A DNA stretch of 64,000 nt from Nitrospira sp. CG24A (GTDB taxonomy: Bacteria > Nitrospirota > Nitrospiria > Nitrospirales > Nitrospiraceae): positions 327,015-391,014 of the forward strand of contig NEWT02000035.1 in the NCBI GenBank assembly GCA_002869925.2. Reading direction: 5' to 3'. A program made the translations under genes and the position numbers. Positions 1-7,268 of the stretch are shown here, piece by piece. Positions within the stretch are counted from its first letter, which is position 1. Every line of letters starts with the position of its first letter. The notes beneath the pieces were generated by a model. The model worked only from the letters and a program-made list of their open reading frames with translations. It ran no database searches and had not been told where the DNA came from.

Positions 1-208
1 CAAAACGGAAATGGTATTCGCAGGCAAAGAAACAGTTAAACTAACAGTATTGAGACTTGACCCCTTCTTTTTCTTCTTTTTTCTTCTCAGAATGAGAATA
101 GGAAGTTCGGGAGCGGCTGTGAATATGCAATCCGCTGATTGTCAGAGGTCATGATAGTATCCCGCTGCATGCCATCAGAGAAGCAGAGCCTTCTCCGCGA
201 ATAGTCTC
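1..208. other. Left edge, no gene recognised
   Basis: This stretch has a pyrimidine-rich tract near positions 66-87. No open frame with a plausible start and ribosome binding site was found. It may hold the promoter of the DUF4238 gene that begins at 209, but no clear -35/-10 pair is visible. Confidence 0.4.
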
Positions 209-1216
209 ATGAAGTACAAAAATAACCATTTCGTTCCCGAGTTCTATTTGAAATCGTTCTCAGTTATTCATCGAGGCGATCGTACTCCCAAGCTCTGGGC
301 GTATGACAAAGAGTCTGAGGAGCCGCGCAAGCAATCCCCTAAGAACACAGCCAACATCAATAATCTCTATACCGTGTCCGCACCTGGAGTAGCTTCGACT
401 GACTTGGAGATTGCCTTTGGTAAGCAGGAAAGTGGCGTCGCTCCGATCCTGGCGAAATGGCAGAAACCCGGCGCGCGGCCAGAGGTCGATGAAATCAGCG
501 AAGTTGCTTATTTTCTGGCTCTTCTTCATCTGCGCAACCCGAAGTCGGCTAAGTTTTTTGAAGCAATGGCCGAAGTCATCGGAGCTGAGAGGGCGAAGGC
601 GATAGCAAGCGACGATGTCAGATTTGATAAGTTTTGGCAGTGGTTTCTCGCTAAAGAAACTGAACCGCCACGCATAACTAAAGAGCACTTTCGCAAACTA
701 GCCTTCAATTTTGATGAGAATTTCACGATTAAATTCGATACCAAATACACTACTCTGTCTCCACTGGCATACGCAGACGCCATAAACAATGAACTGAAAA
801 AGATGTGTTGGTGCCTATGCTCTGCCCCAAAAGAAAGGAACTTCATCACATCTGATTTCCCTGTCGTTGTGAGATTCGGAAAGGGCAAAAACTTCGCCTT
901 TGGAGGCGGATTCGGACACCCCACCGCTCAAGTTACATTTCCTATTTCTCCGAAGGTGTGTTTGTATCTCTCCAGAACCTACCGTCGAAAAGCTGTATTG
1001 GCAGATTCTTCCTTTGTAAAAGAGGCAAATCGTAGAATGGTAATTAACGCGGAGCGTTATATTTTTGCATCTCAATTGAGCGAAGGAATTGAGAAATTGG
1101 TTAAGAAGTATTCGTATACGCGGCAATTGCCACGACTGGACAAGGCAGAGGTAATCGAAAACATGAGGAAGAGAAAACCTCAACAATCTCATCCCTCCCT
1201 ATCTAAGCCAGATTAA
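209..1216 (+). CDS. DUF4238 domain-containing protein
   Basis: A 335-residue protein recognised as DUF4238 by the N-terminal signature HFVPEFYLKSF (residues 7-17) and the later FITSDFPVV (about residue 214), which are the two conserved blocks of that family. The function of DUF4238 is not established. It is often found in accessory regions near defence or toxin genes, and here it sits beside two toxin-antitoxin loci. There is no signal peptide or membrane segment, so it is probably cytoplasmic. The ATG at 209 lacks a clear ribosome binding site. Length is normal for the family. The start is less certain than the identity. Confidence 0.8.
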   Translation: MKYKNNHFVPEFYLKSFSVIHRGDRTPKLWAYDKESEEPRKQSPKNTANINNLYTVSAPGVASTDLEIAFGKQESGVAPILAKWQKPGARPEVDEISEVAYFLALLHLRNPKSAKFFEAMAEVIGAERAKAIASDDVRFDKFWQWFLAKETEPPRITKEHFRKLAFNFDENFTIKFDTKYTTLSPLAYADAINNELKKMCWCLCSAPKERNFITSDFPVVVRFGKGKNFAFGGGFGHPTAQVTFPISPKVCLYLSRTYRRKAVLADSSFVKEANRRMVINAERYIFASQLSEGIEKLVKKYSYTRQLPRLDKAEVIENMRKRKPQQSHPSLSKPD

Positions 1217-1311
1217 GAAACTACCCTGCTCGTTCCATTTCTGACTGTGGCTCAACTGTGGCAGAACTATTACGCCCGATCATGTTTAATCAGTTTCCTC
1301 CACGGAGAAAG

Positions 1312-1528
1312 AATGGGGTCGCGTCTTGTAATGCAATAGTGGGAACCCACGGAGTTGTTGCTTGACTTGACAGCAGGAACGCGTGTCACGATCAAGCCGA
1401 GAGAGTCTGTTTCCGATCAAGCTGCAGCTTTCTTTACTCAGACCTCGGCGTGATGGCCTGTCGCGGCGAGCACTCGGATGAGTACGTCCGTTGAGACGCC
1501 GTGAGTGTTCCCGTTCGCAATCGCGGTT
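1312..1528. repeat. Copy 1 of a 217-bp duplication (degraded antitoxin 3' end)
   Basis: This segment matches 2180-2396 over the same 217 bp with only scattered substitutions. Copy 2 covers the 3' end of the XRE antitoxin gene (minus strand) and its downstream flank, so copy 1 is an orphan fragment of such a gene. It no longer encodes an intact reading frame. It lies just upstream of hicB and suggests that successive toxin-antitoxin modules were inserted or duplicated here. Confidence 0.8.
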
Positions 1529-1599
1529 GCACGAGCACAGGAGGCTATTTGGCCTGCCCACTCTTTCTGCTATACTGCGCAGGTAAGGAGATTATAGCG

Positions 1600-1821
1600 A
1601 TGAAGGAACAGTTGACTGCCGTTTTTCAGCAAGTGCCAGAAGGGTATATAGGGTTTGTCGAGGAGTTGCCCGGCGCAAACACGCAGGGGAACACGCTCGA
1701 TGAAGCCCGGACCAATCTTCAAGAAGCCGTCCAGCTGGTATTGGAATCTAACCGTGCGTTAGCGGAGGAATCTCTCGGGAGCAAGACCGTGATACGGGAG
1801 CATCTCGCCTCCATTTCATGA
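1600..1821 (+). CDS. hicB: HicB-family antitoxin
   Basis: A 73-residue protein with the partial RNase H-like HicB fold: an early VFQQVPEGYIGFVEELPGAN segment, then GNTLDEARTNLQEAVQLVLE. HicB neutralises the mRNA-cleaving toxin HicA and usually represses its own operon. This is the short form without an obvious C-terminal DNA-binding domain. The ATG at 1600 was chosen because AGGTAAGGAG lies at 1581-1590 and because the family begins at this point; an upstream in-frame start would add 33 unrelated residues. The stop overlaps the hicA start by 4 bases (ATGA), so translation is coupled. Confidence 0.85.
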   Translation: MKEQLTAVFQQVPEGYIGFVEELPGANTQGNTLDEARTNLQEAVQLVLESNRALAEESLGSKTVIREHLASIS

Positions 1822-2004
1822 AACGGATCGATTTAATTCGGCATCTCGAACGCTACGGTGTCCAGCTCCTTCGTGAAGGTGGAAGTCATAGTGTGTACGT
1901 AAACCGTTCCGCCGGCAAAACGTCAACCGTCCCCCCGCCATCGAGAGATCAATGATTTCCTCGCTCAGAAGATCTGCAAAGATTTAGACGTTCCGAAACC
2001 TTAG
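1818..2004 (+). pseudogene. hicA: HicA toxin gene with frameshift
   Basis: The reading frame starts MKRIDLIRHLERYGVQLLRE and continues through GGSHSVYVN, the typical HicA dsRBD-like fold with the GxSH catalytic region (His in GGSH). At 1931-1936 a run of six C shifts the frame and gives a stop about 20 bases on. With five C the frame would continue as PRHREINDFLAQKICKDL and end at 2002-2004, a complete 61-residue HicA. It is either an inactivated toxin or a homopolymer sequencing error. HicB upstream is intact, so loss of the toxin would be tolerated. Confidence 0.8.
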
Positions 2005-2014
2005 CCCGCATGAT

Positions 2015-2179
2015 TCATGAGGGTAGTCTGGTCGATCCTCGATTGCGCGTGTTGAACGATATAAATGATCCTTCCAAGCTCGCTCGTTGTCTCTTCAGGG
2101 ATGGGGGCTGATTGATCTTCCACTGCGCGCGTCCAACGAGGGCTTTCTTAAGCCGCGCGTTGCGCGAGCAAGAGAGAAA
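2015..2179. repeat. Dispersed repeat segments downstream of hicA
   Basis: The motif GGTCGATCCTCGATTGCGCG (2032-2051) and a second degenerate copy near 2110-2165 match the segment 3060-3125 (GGTCGATCCTCGAATGCGCG). They have the alternating pattern of a palindromic dispersed repeat. No gene is seen in this stretch. Confidence 0.6.
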
Positions 2180-2396
2180 AATGGGGTCGCGTCTTGTAAT
2201 GCAATAGTGGGAACCCACGGAGTTGTTGCTTGATTTGACAGCAGGAACGCGTGTCGAGATCAAGCAGAGAGAGGCTGTTTCCGATCAAGCTACAGCTTTC
2301 TTCACTCGTACTTCAGCGCGATGGCCTGTTGCGGCGAGGACTCTGATGAGCACGTCGGTTGAGACGCCGTGGGTGTTCCCGTTCGCAATCGCGGTT
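2180..2396. repeat. Copy 2 of the 217-bp duplication
   Basis: This is the partner of 1312-1528. It overlaps the last ~110 bp of the XRE antitoxin gene on the minus strand plus ~105 bp of its 3' flank. The identical length of both copies points to a segmental duplication. Confidence 0.8.
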
Positions 2397-2596
2397 ACGC
2401 GTGTTCTCGACGTGCCGGCGCATTTTGCAATCTCGGCATGGGTGAGCTGTCCTGCTTGAATGATTTTCGCCAGTGCGACGGTGAGATCTGAGCGGAATTC
2501 CATTTCAGCAGTATCAGCTGCAGACAAACCTAACGCCTGCCCCAGCTCTTCGGCTGTCCGAATGGTCACACTTTTTTGAATCTTAGACATGGCCAT
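2285..2596 (-). CDS. XRE-family HTH antitoxin (HigA-like)
   Basis: A 103-residue antitoxin with a helix-turn-helix around residues 45-85 (LTHAEIAKCAGTSRTRVTAI), followed by the LIRVLAATGH block common in HigA/HTH_37 antitoxins. It should bind DNA, repress the operon and neutralise the RelE-type toxin encoded immediately upstream. The toxin stop overlaps the antitoxin start by 14 bases, so this is a toxin-first operon as in higBA. Its 3' end is part of the 217-bp duplication. Confidence 0.85.
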   Translation of the reverse strand: MAMSKIQKSVTIRTAEELGQALGLSAADTAEMEFRSDLTVALAKIIQAGQLTHAEIAKCAGTSRTRVTAIANGNTHGVSTDVLIRVLAATGHRAEVRVKKAVA

Positions 2597-2915
2597 GCAA
2601 TACCTCCTGTAATCGCTGTTGGCCGACGGTGATTTCCTGTGCAGGCGTCTTCTGGGTCTTCTTCTGGAATCCGTGAAACACCATGATCGTGTCAGCCAAT
2701 TTTACAAAGTAGAACACCCGTACAGCTGTCGTTGGGTTTCTTACCCTGAGCTCGTGCGTACCAGTTGCCACCGTGGACATCGGTTTACTGAGAGGTAGGC
2801 CCAGACTGATACCTTTCTGAACATCGCGGAGTGCTTCGCCGACCTCCTGCTTGATCGCTGGCGATTGGGCTCGAATGAATGCCAGCGCTTTGGGGTGAAA
2901 CGTGATCGACTTCAC
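2583..2915 (-). CDS. RelE/HigB-like toxin (phage Gp49-like)
   Basis: About 110 residues beginning VKSITFHPKALAFIRAQSP, with the core LPLSKPMSTVATGTHELRVR and FYFVKLADTIMVFHGFQKKT. These match the HigB/Gp49-like family of ribosome-dependent mRNA interferases (FxKKTxKTP is its typical C-terminal block). The frame is open back to 3017, but the extra 34 residues are a translation of a dispersed repeat (2990-3020), so a GTG at 2915 (or 2921) is the likelier start. No strong ribosome binding site supports either. It pairs with the XRE antitoxin downstream. Confidence 0.8.
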   Translation of the reverse strand: MKSITFHPKALAFIRAQSPAIKQEVGEALRDVQKGISLGLPLSKPMSTVATGTHELRVRNPTTAVRVFYFVKLADTIMVFHGFQKKTQKTPAQEITVGQQRLQEVLHGHV

Positions 2916-2992
2916 GGGCACAGTATGTCTCAAATTTAGGACATTAGCAAGAGGTAGCCAAGGAGGGTGAGGCGAAGCGGAGAGATTCCGGA

Positions 2993-3171
2993 GATGATGC
3001 TCAAACAGGCCATCCAACGCGGCCGCAGCATTTTCTTGCTCGCTCTCAAAAGGGTGGCCTGGTCGATCCTCGAATGCGCGCGTCGAACGAGCACATTCTT
3101 ATCGTGCGCGTTCCGCGAGCAGGAGGACGACCAGGCTACCCTTTCCTTCCTTTTTCAACAGCCTGCTAGAG
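2993..3171. repeat. Dispersed palindromic intergenic element
   Basis: It begins with GATGCTCAAACAGGCCATCC and ends with TTTTTCAACAGCCTGC, approximately inverted ends like those at 5697-5818 and 44613-44847. The interior carries GGTCGATCCTCGAATGCGCG, also found at 2032. It lies between the toxin gene and the sigma54 regulator and may help end transcription of the regulator. Confidence 0.65.
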
Positions 3172-4524
3172 GTGGTACTTCGTCATGCGATATCGGAGCG
3201 TATTGCGGGTGATCTTGAGGAGTCGGCTGGCTTCGGAGATATTGCCGCCTGTGCGCTGTAGGGCTTCCTGCAGCATCTTCTTTTCCATCTCGTCAACCGA
3301 GAGGCCGTAGGCTAGGAGCGAGGCCGTCTCGGTGTTTCCGTTCTGTCCTGCCGATTGGGCATCTCGGAGAGAAACAGGCAGGTGGTCTGGTCGTATCATC
3401 TCGTCTTTACATGTGATGGTGAGCCCTTCAACCACGTTGTGCAGCTCCCGCACGTTGCCGGGCCAGTCGTGGCCTTGCAAGAGAGCCAGCGCGGCTGGGG
3501 TGATGCCTATGATGCGACAACCATGATCCCGGCGGGCGGTTTCCAGGAATGATGTCAGAATTGGCTCGATATCTTCTGGTCGCTCGCGGAGCGGCGGGAT
3601 GCGCAGCTGGTAGACGTTCAGTCGATAATAGAGGTCCAATCGGAAGCGCCCGGCTTTGATCTGCGCCGGCAAGTCTTCATTCGTGGCGGCGATTACGCGA
3701 ATGTCGACGTGGATGCTGTGCGTGTCGCCTAGCGGATCGACCTGGTGATTCTCGATGACGCGCAAGAGTTTCGCCTGTGCAGACGGACTCATCTCACCGA
3801 TTTCGTCGAGGAAGAGTGTGCCGCCCTCCGCTTGTTGGAATCGTCCTGGTTTGGTCTGTTTCGCATCGGTGAAGGCGCCGCGCTGATAGCCGAACAATTC
3901 GGATTCGAGAAGGTGTTCGGGGATGCCGGCACAATTGAGGGCCACGAAGGGGCCCTTGGACCGGGGGCCTGCTGCATGGATGCCCTGGGCAAAGAGTTCT
4001 TTGCCGGTGCCGCTTTCGCCGGTGATCAGGATGGTCGTTGCATCGGTTTGAGCAACTTCAACTGCCAGATGTTTCAGCAGTTTCATTTGAGGCGACCGGC
4101 TGACGACTTGATCGAACGCGGAGGAATCCTCCCCCGACGCTTGGAGCACTGGCGTTTCGAAGACGTGGGTCTTATTGATGGCAGTCTGAAGATCTTTCGC
4201 CGTGACTGGTTGTGCGAGATAGTCGGTGGCGCCACGGTGCAATGCTTCGACCGCAGCTTTTGCGGACCCGTCTGTTCCAAGGATGATCACGGGAAGATTC
4301 TGAGCAATGCGTCTGGCCTGAGACAGGATCATCTGGCTTGCAATCCGTCCTTGGCTCTCGTCACAGACGACGAGTGCGAGGTCTGCTCGGTCTTTCAGGA
4401 TGCGCAGGCTTTCTTCGGTTGTCGTAGCAGTCAGGATGGCGGCCTGTCGATCGACGAGAGCTTGTTCGAGTAATGGTTTGGCGTGAGGATCGACCGAGAT
4501 AAGCAGTAGGACCGGAGGATGCAT
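3166..4524 (-). CDS. Sigma54-dependent Fis-family response regulator with degenerate receiver
   Basis: A 452-residue NtrC-type activator. Residues ~1-115 are receiver-like, ~130-360 the AAA+ sigma54-activation domain (Walker A GESGTGKE, Walker B TLFLDEIGEM), and ~410-452 a Fis-type HTH (GGNISEASRLLKITRNTLRY). The receiver keeps an Asp in VVCDESQG, but its acidic pair is reduced to VDPHA and the conserved Lys is Gln (AQPV), so it may not be phosphorylated normally. The sigma54-contact loop reads GAFTDA rather than GAFTGA. The start at 4524 has AGGGA upstream; an upstream extension would overlap queG. No kinase is adjacent and the target is unknown. Confidence 0.88.
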   Translation of the reverse strand: MHPPVLLLISVDPHAKPLLEQALVDRQAAILTATTTEESLRILKDRADLALVVCDESQGRIASQMILSQARRIAQNLPVIILGTDGSAKAAVEALHRGATDYLAQPVTAKDLQTAINKTHVFETPVLQASGEDSSAFDQVVSRSPQMKLLKHLAVEVAQTDATTILITGESGTGKELFAQGIHAAGPRSKGPFVALNCAGIPEHLLESELFGYQRGAFTDAKQTKPGRFQQAEGGTLFLDEIGEMSPSAQAKLLRVIENHQVDPLGDTHSIHVDIRVIAATNEDLPAQIKAGRFRLDLYYRLNVYQLRIPPLRERPEDIEPILTSFLETARRDHGCRIIGITPAALALLQGHDWPGNVRELHNVVEGLTITCKDEMIRPDHLPVSLRDAQSAGQNGNTETASLLAYGLSVDEMEKKMLQEALQRTGGNISEASRLLKITRNTLRYRMTKYHL

Positions 4525-4604
4525 GGATTCGGGTTTCCCTGCTAAATACTGGAAATAGCCTACTCCTCTTCCAGCCAAGAAAAAAGAGGGCGCAAAAAGG
4601 GTGT

Positions 4605-5624
4605 TTAAGAGGCTCGGCTCCCAGTTTGCCGTCTGTGGTTCTCCTGTGCAATTCCTACGTTGCGAAGGAGCCCGCTCAGTTTGGCTCGTTTGAGGGGACT
4701 TTCTTTGAATGTGGCAGAAAAACTTTCTTGGCTGATCTGAGAGAGTGTCTGGAGGCTGGGAGCGAGGGGCAAGGGTGTGGGGGTAAAGGCTGGTTCGTGT
4801 GTCGCATCTGCTCTTAAATTGAACGGACAGACGTCTAGGCAATCGTCGCAGCCGAAAATGCGATTACCCATCTGAGAGGCAAGCTCGTCGGAGATCACTT
4901 CTCGGCCTCCGCGCAGTTCAATGGTCAAGTACGAGATGCAGAGTCGGGCATCGACGACATAGGGTTCGACAATGGCGCCGGTCGGGCAGGCTTGGATACA
5001 GAGGGTGCAACTTCCGCACAGATCTGTGCCCGGTTCATCCGGTGTCAGATCCAGGGTCGTCAGAATCTCTCCGAGCAGGAGCCAGGATCCACTTTCTGCC
5101 GAGACGAGATTGGAATGTTTCCCGATCCAACCGAGGCCGGCCCGCTGCGCCCAGGCCTTTTCCATAATCGGGCCGGTATCGACGTAAGCTTTGGTCGATA
5201 CATCCGGCGCCAGGGCTGCGATCTTCGCTTCGAGTTGCGCGAGTCGCTGGCTCATCATCGTATGGTAATCCTTGCCCCATGCGTAACGGGCAATGCGGCC
5301 CATACCAGGCTGCTCGTTTGCACGATTGTCTGTGTAGTAGTTCATCCCGACCGAGATCATCGATCGGCATCCCGGCAGAACATGTTGCGGATTACTTCGA
5401 CGAGCAGGGTCGCGAGTCATCCAGGCCATCGTGCCGTGATACCCTCGCTGGAGCCATTCTGCGAGACGGTTGAGTAAGTGATGGGGGTCTGGAATGGAAG
5501 AGTCCGGCTGATGGTTGATAGCTGACGGCTGACTACTTTCAGCGACCCGACTGATGCCAACAGCGTCGAAACCAAGGGCGAGAGCTTCGCGTTTGATCGT
5601 CTCAGCAAGCAGCATGGCCAGCAA
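4605..5624 (-). CDS. queG: Epoxyqueuosine reductase
   Basis: A 339-residue cobalamin- and [4Fe-4S]-dependent enzyme that reduces epoxyqueuosine to queuosine in tRNA, the last step of the Q pathway. Two ferredoxin-type clusters are visible: CGSCTLCIQACPTGAI (~residues 202-217) and CDDCLDVCPFN (~250-260). The N-terminal half has GFDAVGIS, YHGTMAWM and the RRSNPQHVLPGCRSMISVGM region typical of QueG. Length is slightly short of E. coli QueG (379) because the C-terminal HEAT-like part is abbreviated. It ends 80 bp upstream of the sigma54 regulator on the same strand. The queuosine gene tgt lies at 28.6 kb and is damaged. Confidence 0.9.
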   Translation of the reverse strand: MLAMLLAETIKREALALGFDAVGISRVAESSQPSAINHQPDSSIPDPHHLLNRLAEWLQRGYHGTMAWMTRDPARRSNPQHVLPGCRSMISVGMNYYTDNRANEQPGMGRIARYAWGKDYHTMMSQRLAQLEAKIAALAPDVSTKAYVDTGPIMEKAWAQRAGLGWIGKHSNLVSAESGSWLLLGEILTTLDLTPDEPGTDLCGSCTLCIQACPTGAIVEPYVVDARLCISYLTIELRGGREVISDELASQMGNRIFGCDDCLDVCPFNLRADATHEPAFTPTPLPLAPSLQTLSQISQESFSATFKESPLKRAKLSGLLRNVGIAQENHRRQTGSRAS

Positions 5625-5696
5625 AGTGTGAGAAAATAAGTGGTATGCCAGAACTGCTTAGGGTTCGCATGCCTGGAACAATGGGAGAATGCCACG

Positions 5697-5818
5697 CAGG
5701 ATGCTCAAAAAGGCCGTTCAGCGCGGCCGCAGTGAGCGAAGAGGTGAGGCGTACGCTTCGGTACGTTGAGCCTCTGAGCGACACGAGAACAAAGCTGGCG
5801 GACTTTTTCAGCATCCTG
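5697..5818. repeat. Dispersed palindromic element (122 bp)
   Basis: It is bounded by CAGGATGCT at 5697-5705 and its inverse AGCATCCTG at 5810-5818. The interior contains GCGTACGCTTCGGTACGTTG, also found at 6510 in a sister copy. It lies between queG and the Cys-rich secreted protein gene. The arms can fold into a long stem, and the T run next to the right arm could terminate transcription. Confidence 0.75.
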
Positions 5819-6184
5819 TTAGTGAGCTTGTTGGGAGCAGTCAAAGCGGACAGAGAACTGGACCGAACAATGATCGGATTTACAGTGGGTGCAGGAGCCG
5901 GTGATGTGTGTTTTCCAATCTGTGGCCTTTTCATCGAATCGGCAGAACGTATTTCCGCCTTTGGAGATCGTCGTCCAGGGCTTGTCGGTTCCAGGGATAT
6001 GGGCCACGAGGCAGCTTGTGGGGAAAGGGACGTGACAGCTCTGTGAAGCTTCTCCCTTCGCCATGCCAAAACTACAAGACTGTTCTGCCGTGGCGTATGA
6101 ATCGTCCATGGGCTGCGCATGAGCCTCTTCTGAAAAACTCCACAAGCCGACGAATATGAGCAACAGGAAGGGCCAGCGTTTCAT
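5819..6184 (-). CDS. Small Cys-rich exported protein
   Basis: A 121-residue protein of unknown family. The N-terminus is a clear signal peptide (MKRWPFLLLIFVGLWSFSEE then AHAQ, cleavage probably after AHA). The mature part has eight cysteines, in SCSFGMAKGE, SCHVPFPTSC, FCRFDEK and GSCTHCKSDHC, which suggests disulfides or metal binding in the periplasm. No CXXCH is present, so it is not a c-type cytochrome. The ATG at 6184 was chosen over one 54 bases upstream because the hydrophobic signal starts there. The last codons abut the palindromic element. Function unknown. Confidence 0.6.
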   Translation of the reverse strand: MKRWPFLLLIFVGLWSFSEEAHAQPMDDSYATAEQSCSFGMAKGEASQSCHVPFPTSCLVAHIPGTDKPWTTISKGGNTFCRFDEKATDWKTHITGSCTHCKSDHCSVQFSVRFDCSQQAH

Positions 6185-6244
6185 CAGGTGGCATCCTAGC
6201 ACAGAGCTGTTTCGCAGACTGCTGAAAAAGTCGCTCACAAGAAC

Positions 6245-6331
6245 CGTGAAAGGTAAAAGGTGAAATGTAAAATGTAGTACTGCCGAGTGCTCATGCTCCG
6301 AACCCTTTTACTTTTTACCTCTCACGTCTCA
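6245..6331. repeat. Inverted GTGAAAG-type heptamer repeat
   Basis: The left arm (6245-6276) is a run of GTGAAAG/GTAAAAG-like 7-mers. The right arm (6303-6331) contains the inverse, TTTTACCTCTCACGTCTCAC. Together they form an imperfect stem-loop in the intergenic gap. Related copies occur at 7169-7250, 8459-8486, 21064-21150 and 45913-45985. Confidence 0.7.
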
Positions 6332-6450
6332 CAGATCGCGGTTAGTGCTCGCGTGGCTTTCGACTGGTCTATCAGGATGTTGAAAATTCATTCTGGCACA
6401 AAGATACAGAGGGCTGTAGAAAGTCCATCGCGGCTCCAACCAAGCCTGTA

Positions 6451-6570
6451 GGTTGTTCAAATAGACCGTCCAGCAAGGCCGCAGCGAGCGAAGAGGCGGA
6501 GGCGTACGCTTCGGTACGTTGAGCCTCTGAGCGATGCGAGAACGATGCTGGCGGGCTATTTCAACAACCT
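6451..6570. repeat. Dispersed palindromic element (120 bp), second copy
   Basis: It is bounded by AGGTTGTT and AACAACCT. The interior shares GCGTACGCTTCGGTACGTTG and GAGCCTCTGAGCGA with the copy at 5697-5818. It ends just before the SRPBCC gene, and an apparent upstream start of that gene falls inside it. Confidence 0.75.
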
Positions 6571-6586
6571 GCTATATACTTGCGTC

Positions 6587-7156
6587 ATGTTGTGGCGTGT
6601 ATTGATCATCGTGGGCTGTCTCACACTCAGCTGGTCTGGGTGGAGCCGTGCGGCTGAACCAGTGGTGCTGGATGTTCGGACGGAATCTACCGGTGGCATG
6701 CGAGCGATGGCCACGATTCTCTTTCCAGTAGAACCGGCGATCATTCAACGGATGCTGACTGACTATGCCCGTTGGCCTGAGCTCTTCGATATGCGGATGC
6801 GGATGGCAGAAATACGGGAGCAAGACGGCAAGGTATTTACAGATATTCGAATCGACCATGCCGTCCTTCCGGGAGAGCGGCGACTCTTGAGCGAGACGAG
6901 GACCCTGCCGACCGGAGAGTTTCTGACTGAATTGAAGGGGGGCGATTTCAAACAGTACCACCGGGTGTGGAAACTTATTCCCGTCGATGGTGGAACTCAC
7001 ACGAAGGCTGAGTTTGAACTCATGGTCGAGATCGACACAATTCTGCCGGACTGGATGGTTGTTGTGGCGATGCGGCGAGATTTGGAATCGCATTTTCGCA
7101 TCATGCGAGACAAGGCGCTCGCGCAGCAGCCGCTGCAGTCGGGGCGATCACAGTAA
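6587..7156 (+). CDS. Exported SRPBCC/START-like protein
   Basis: A 189-residue protein with an N-terminal signal peptide (MLWRVLIIVGCLTLSW, mature from about EPVVLDV). Its middle, PAIIQRMLTDYARWPELFD, resembles the polyketide cyclase/COQ10-like START fold that binds hydrophobic ligands. This would be a periplasmic member, and no ligand can be named. ATG 6587 is preferred over the in-frame ATG at 6545 because the first 14 codons would lie in the palindromic repeat. The next gene converges from the minus strand. Confidence 0.65.
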   Translation: MLWRVLIIVGCLTLSWSGWSRAAEPVVLDVRTESTGGMRAMATILFPVEPAIIQRMLTDYARWPELFDMRMRMAEIREQDGKVFTDIRIDHAVLPGERRLLSETRTLPTGEFLTELKGGDFKQYHRVWKLIPVDGGTHTKAEFELMVEIDTILPDWMVVVAMRRDLESHFRIMRDKALAQQPLQSGRSQ

Positions 7157-7168
7157 TGGGTAGGCGAT

Positions 7169-7250
7169 CCGTGAAACGTCAAAGGTGAAAGGGTTCGGAG
7201 AGAGCGCAGGCTGCAGTTCGACGTTTCACCTTTCACGTCTTACTTTTCAC
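7169..7250. repeat. Inverted GTGAAAC-type heptamer repeat
   Basis: GTGAAACGTCAAAGGTGAAA at 7170 faces its inverse TTTCACCTTTCACGTC at 7222-7237. It lies between the convergent SRPBCC and thiI genes, so it may serve as a terminator hairpin. Confidence 0.65.
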
Positions 7251-7268
7251 GGCTCTGAGAGCATCCTG

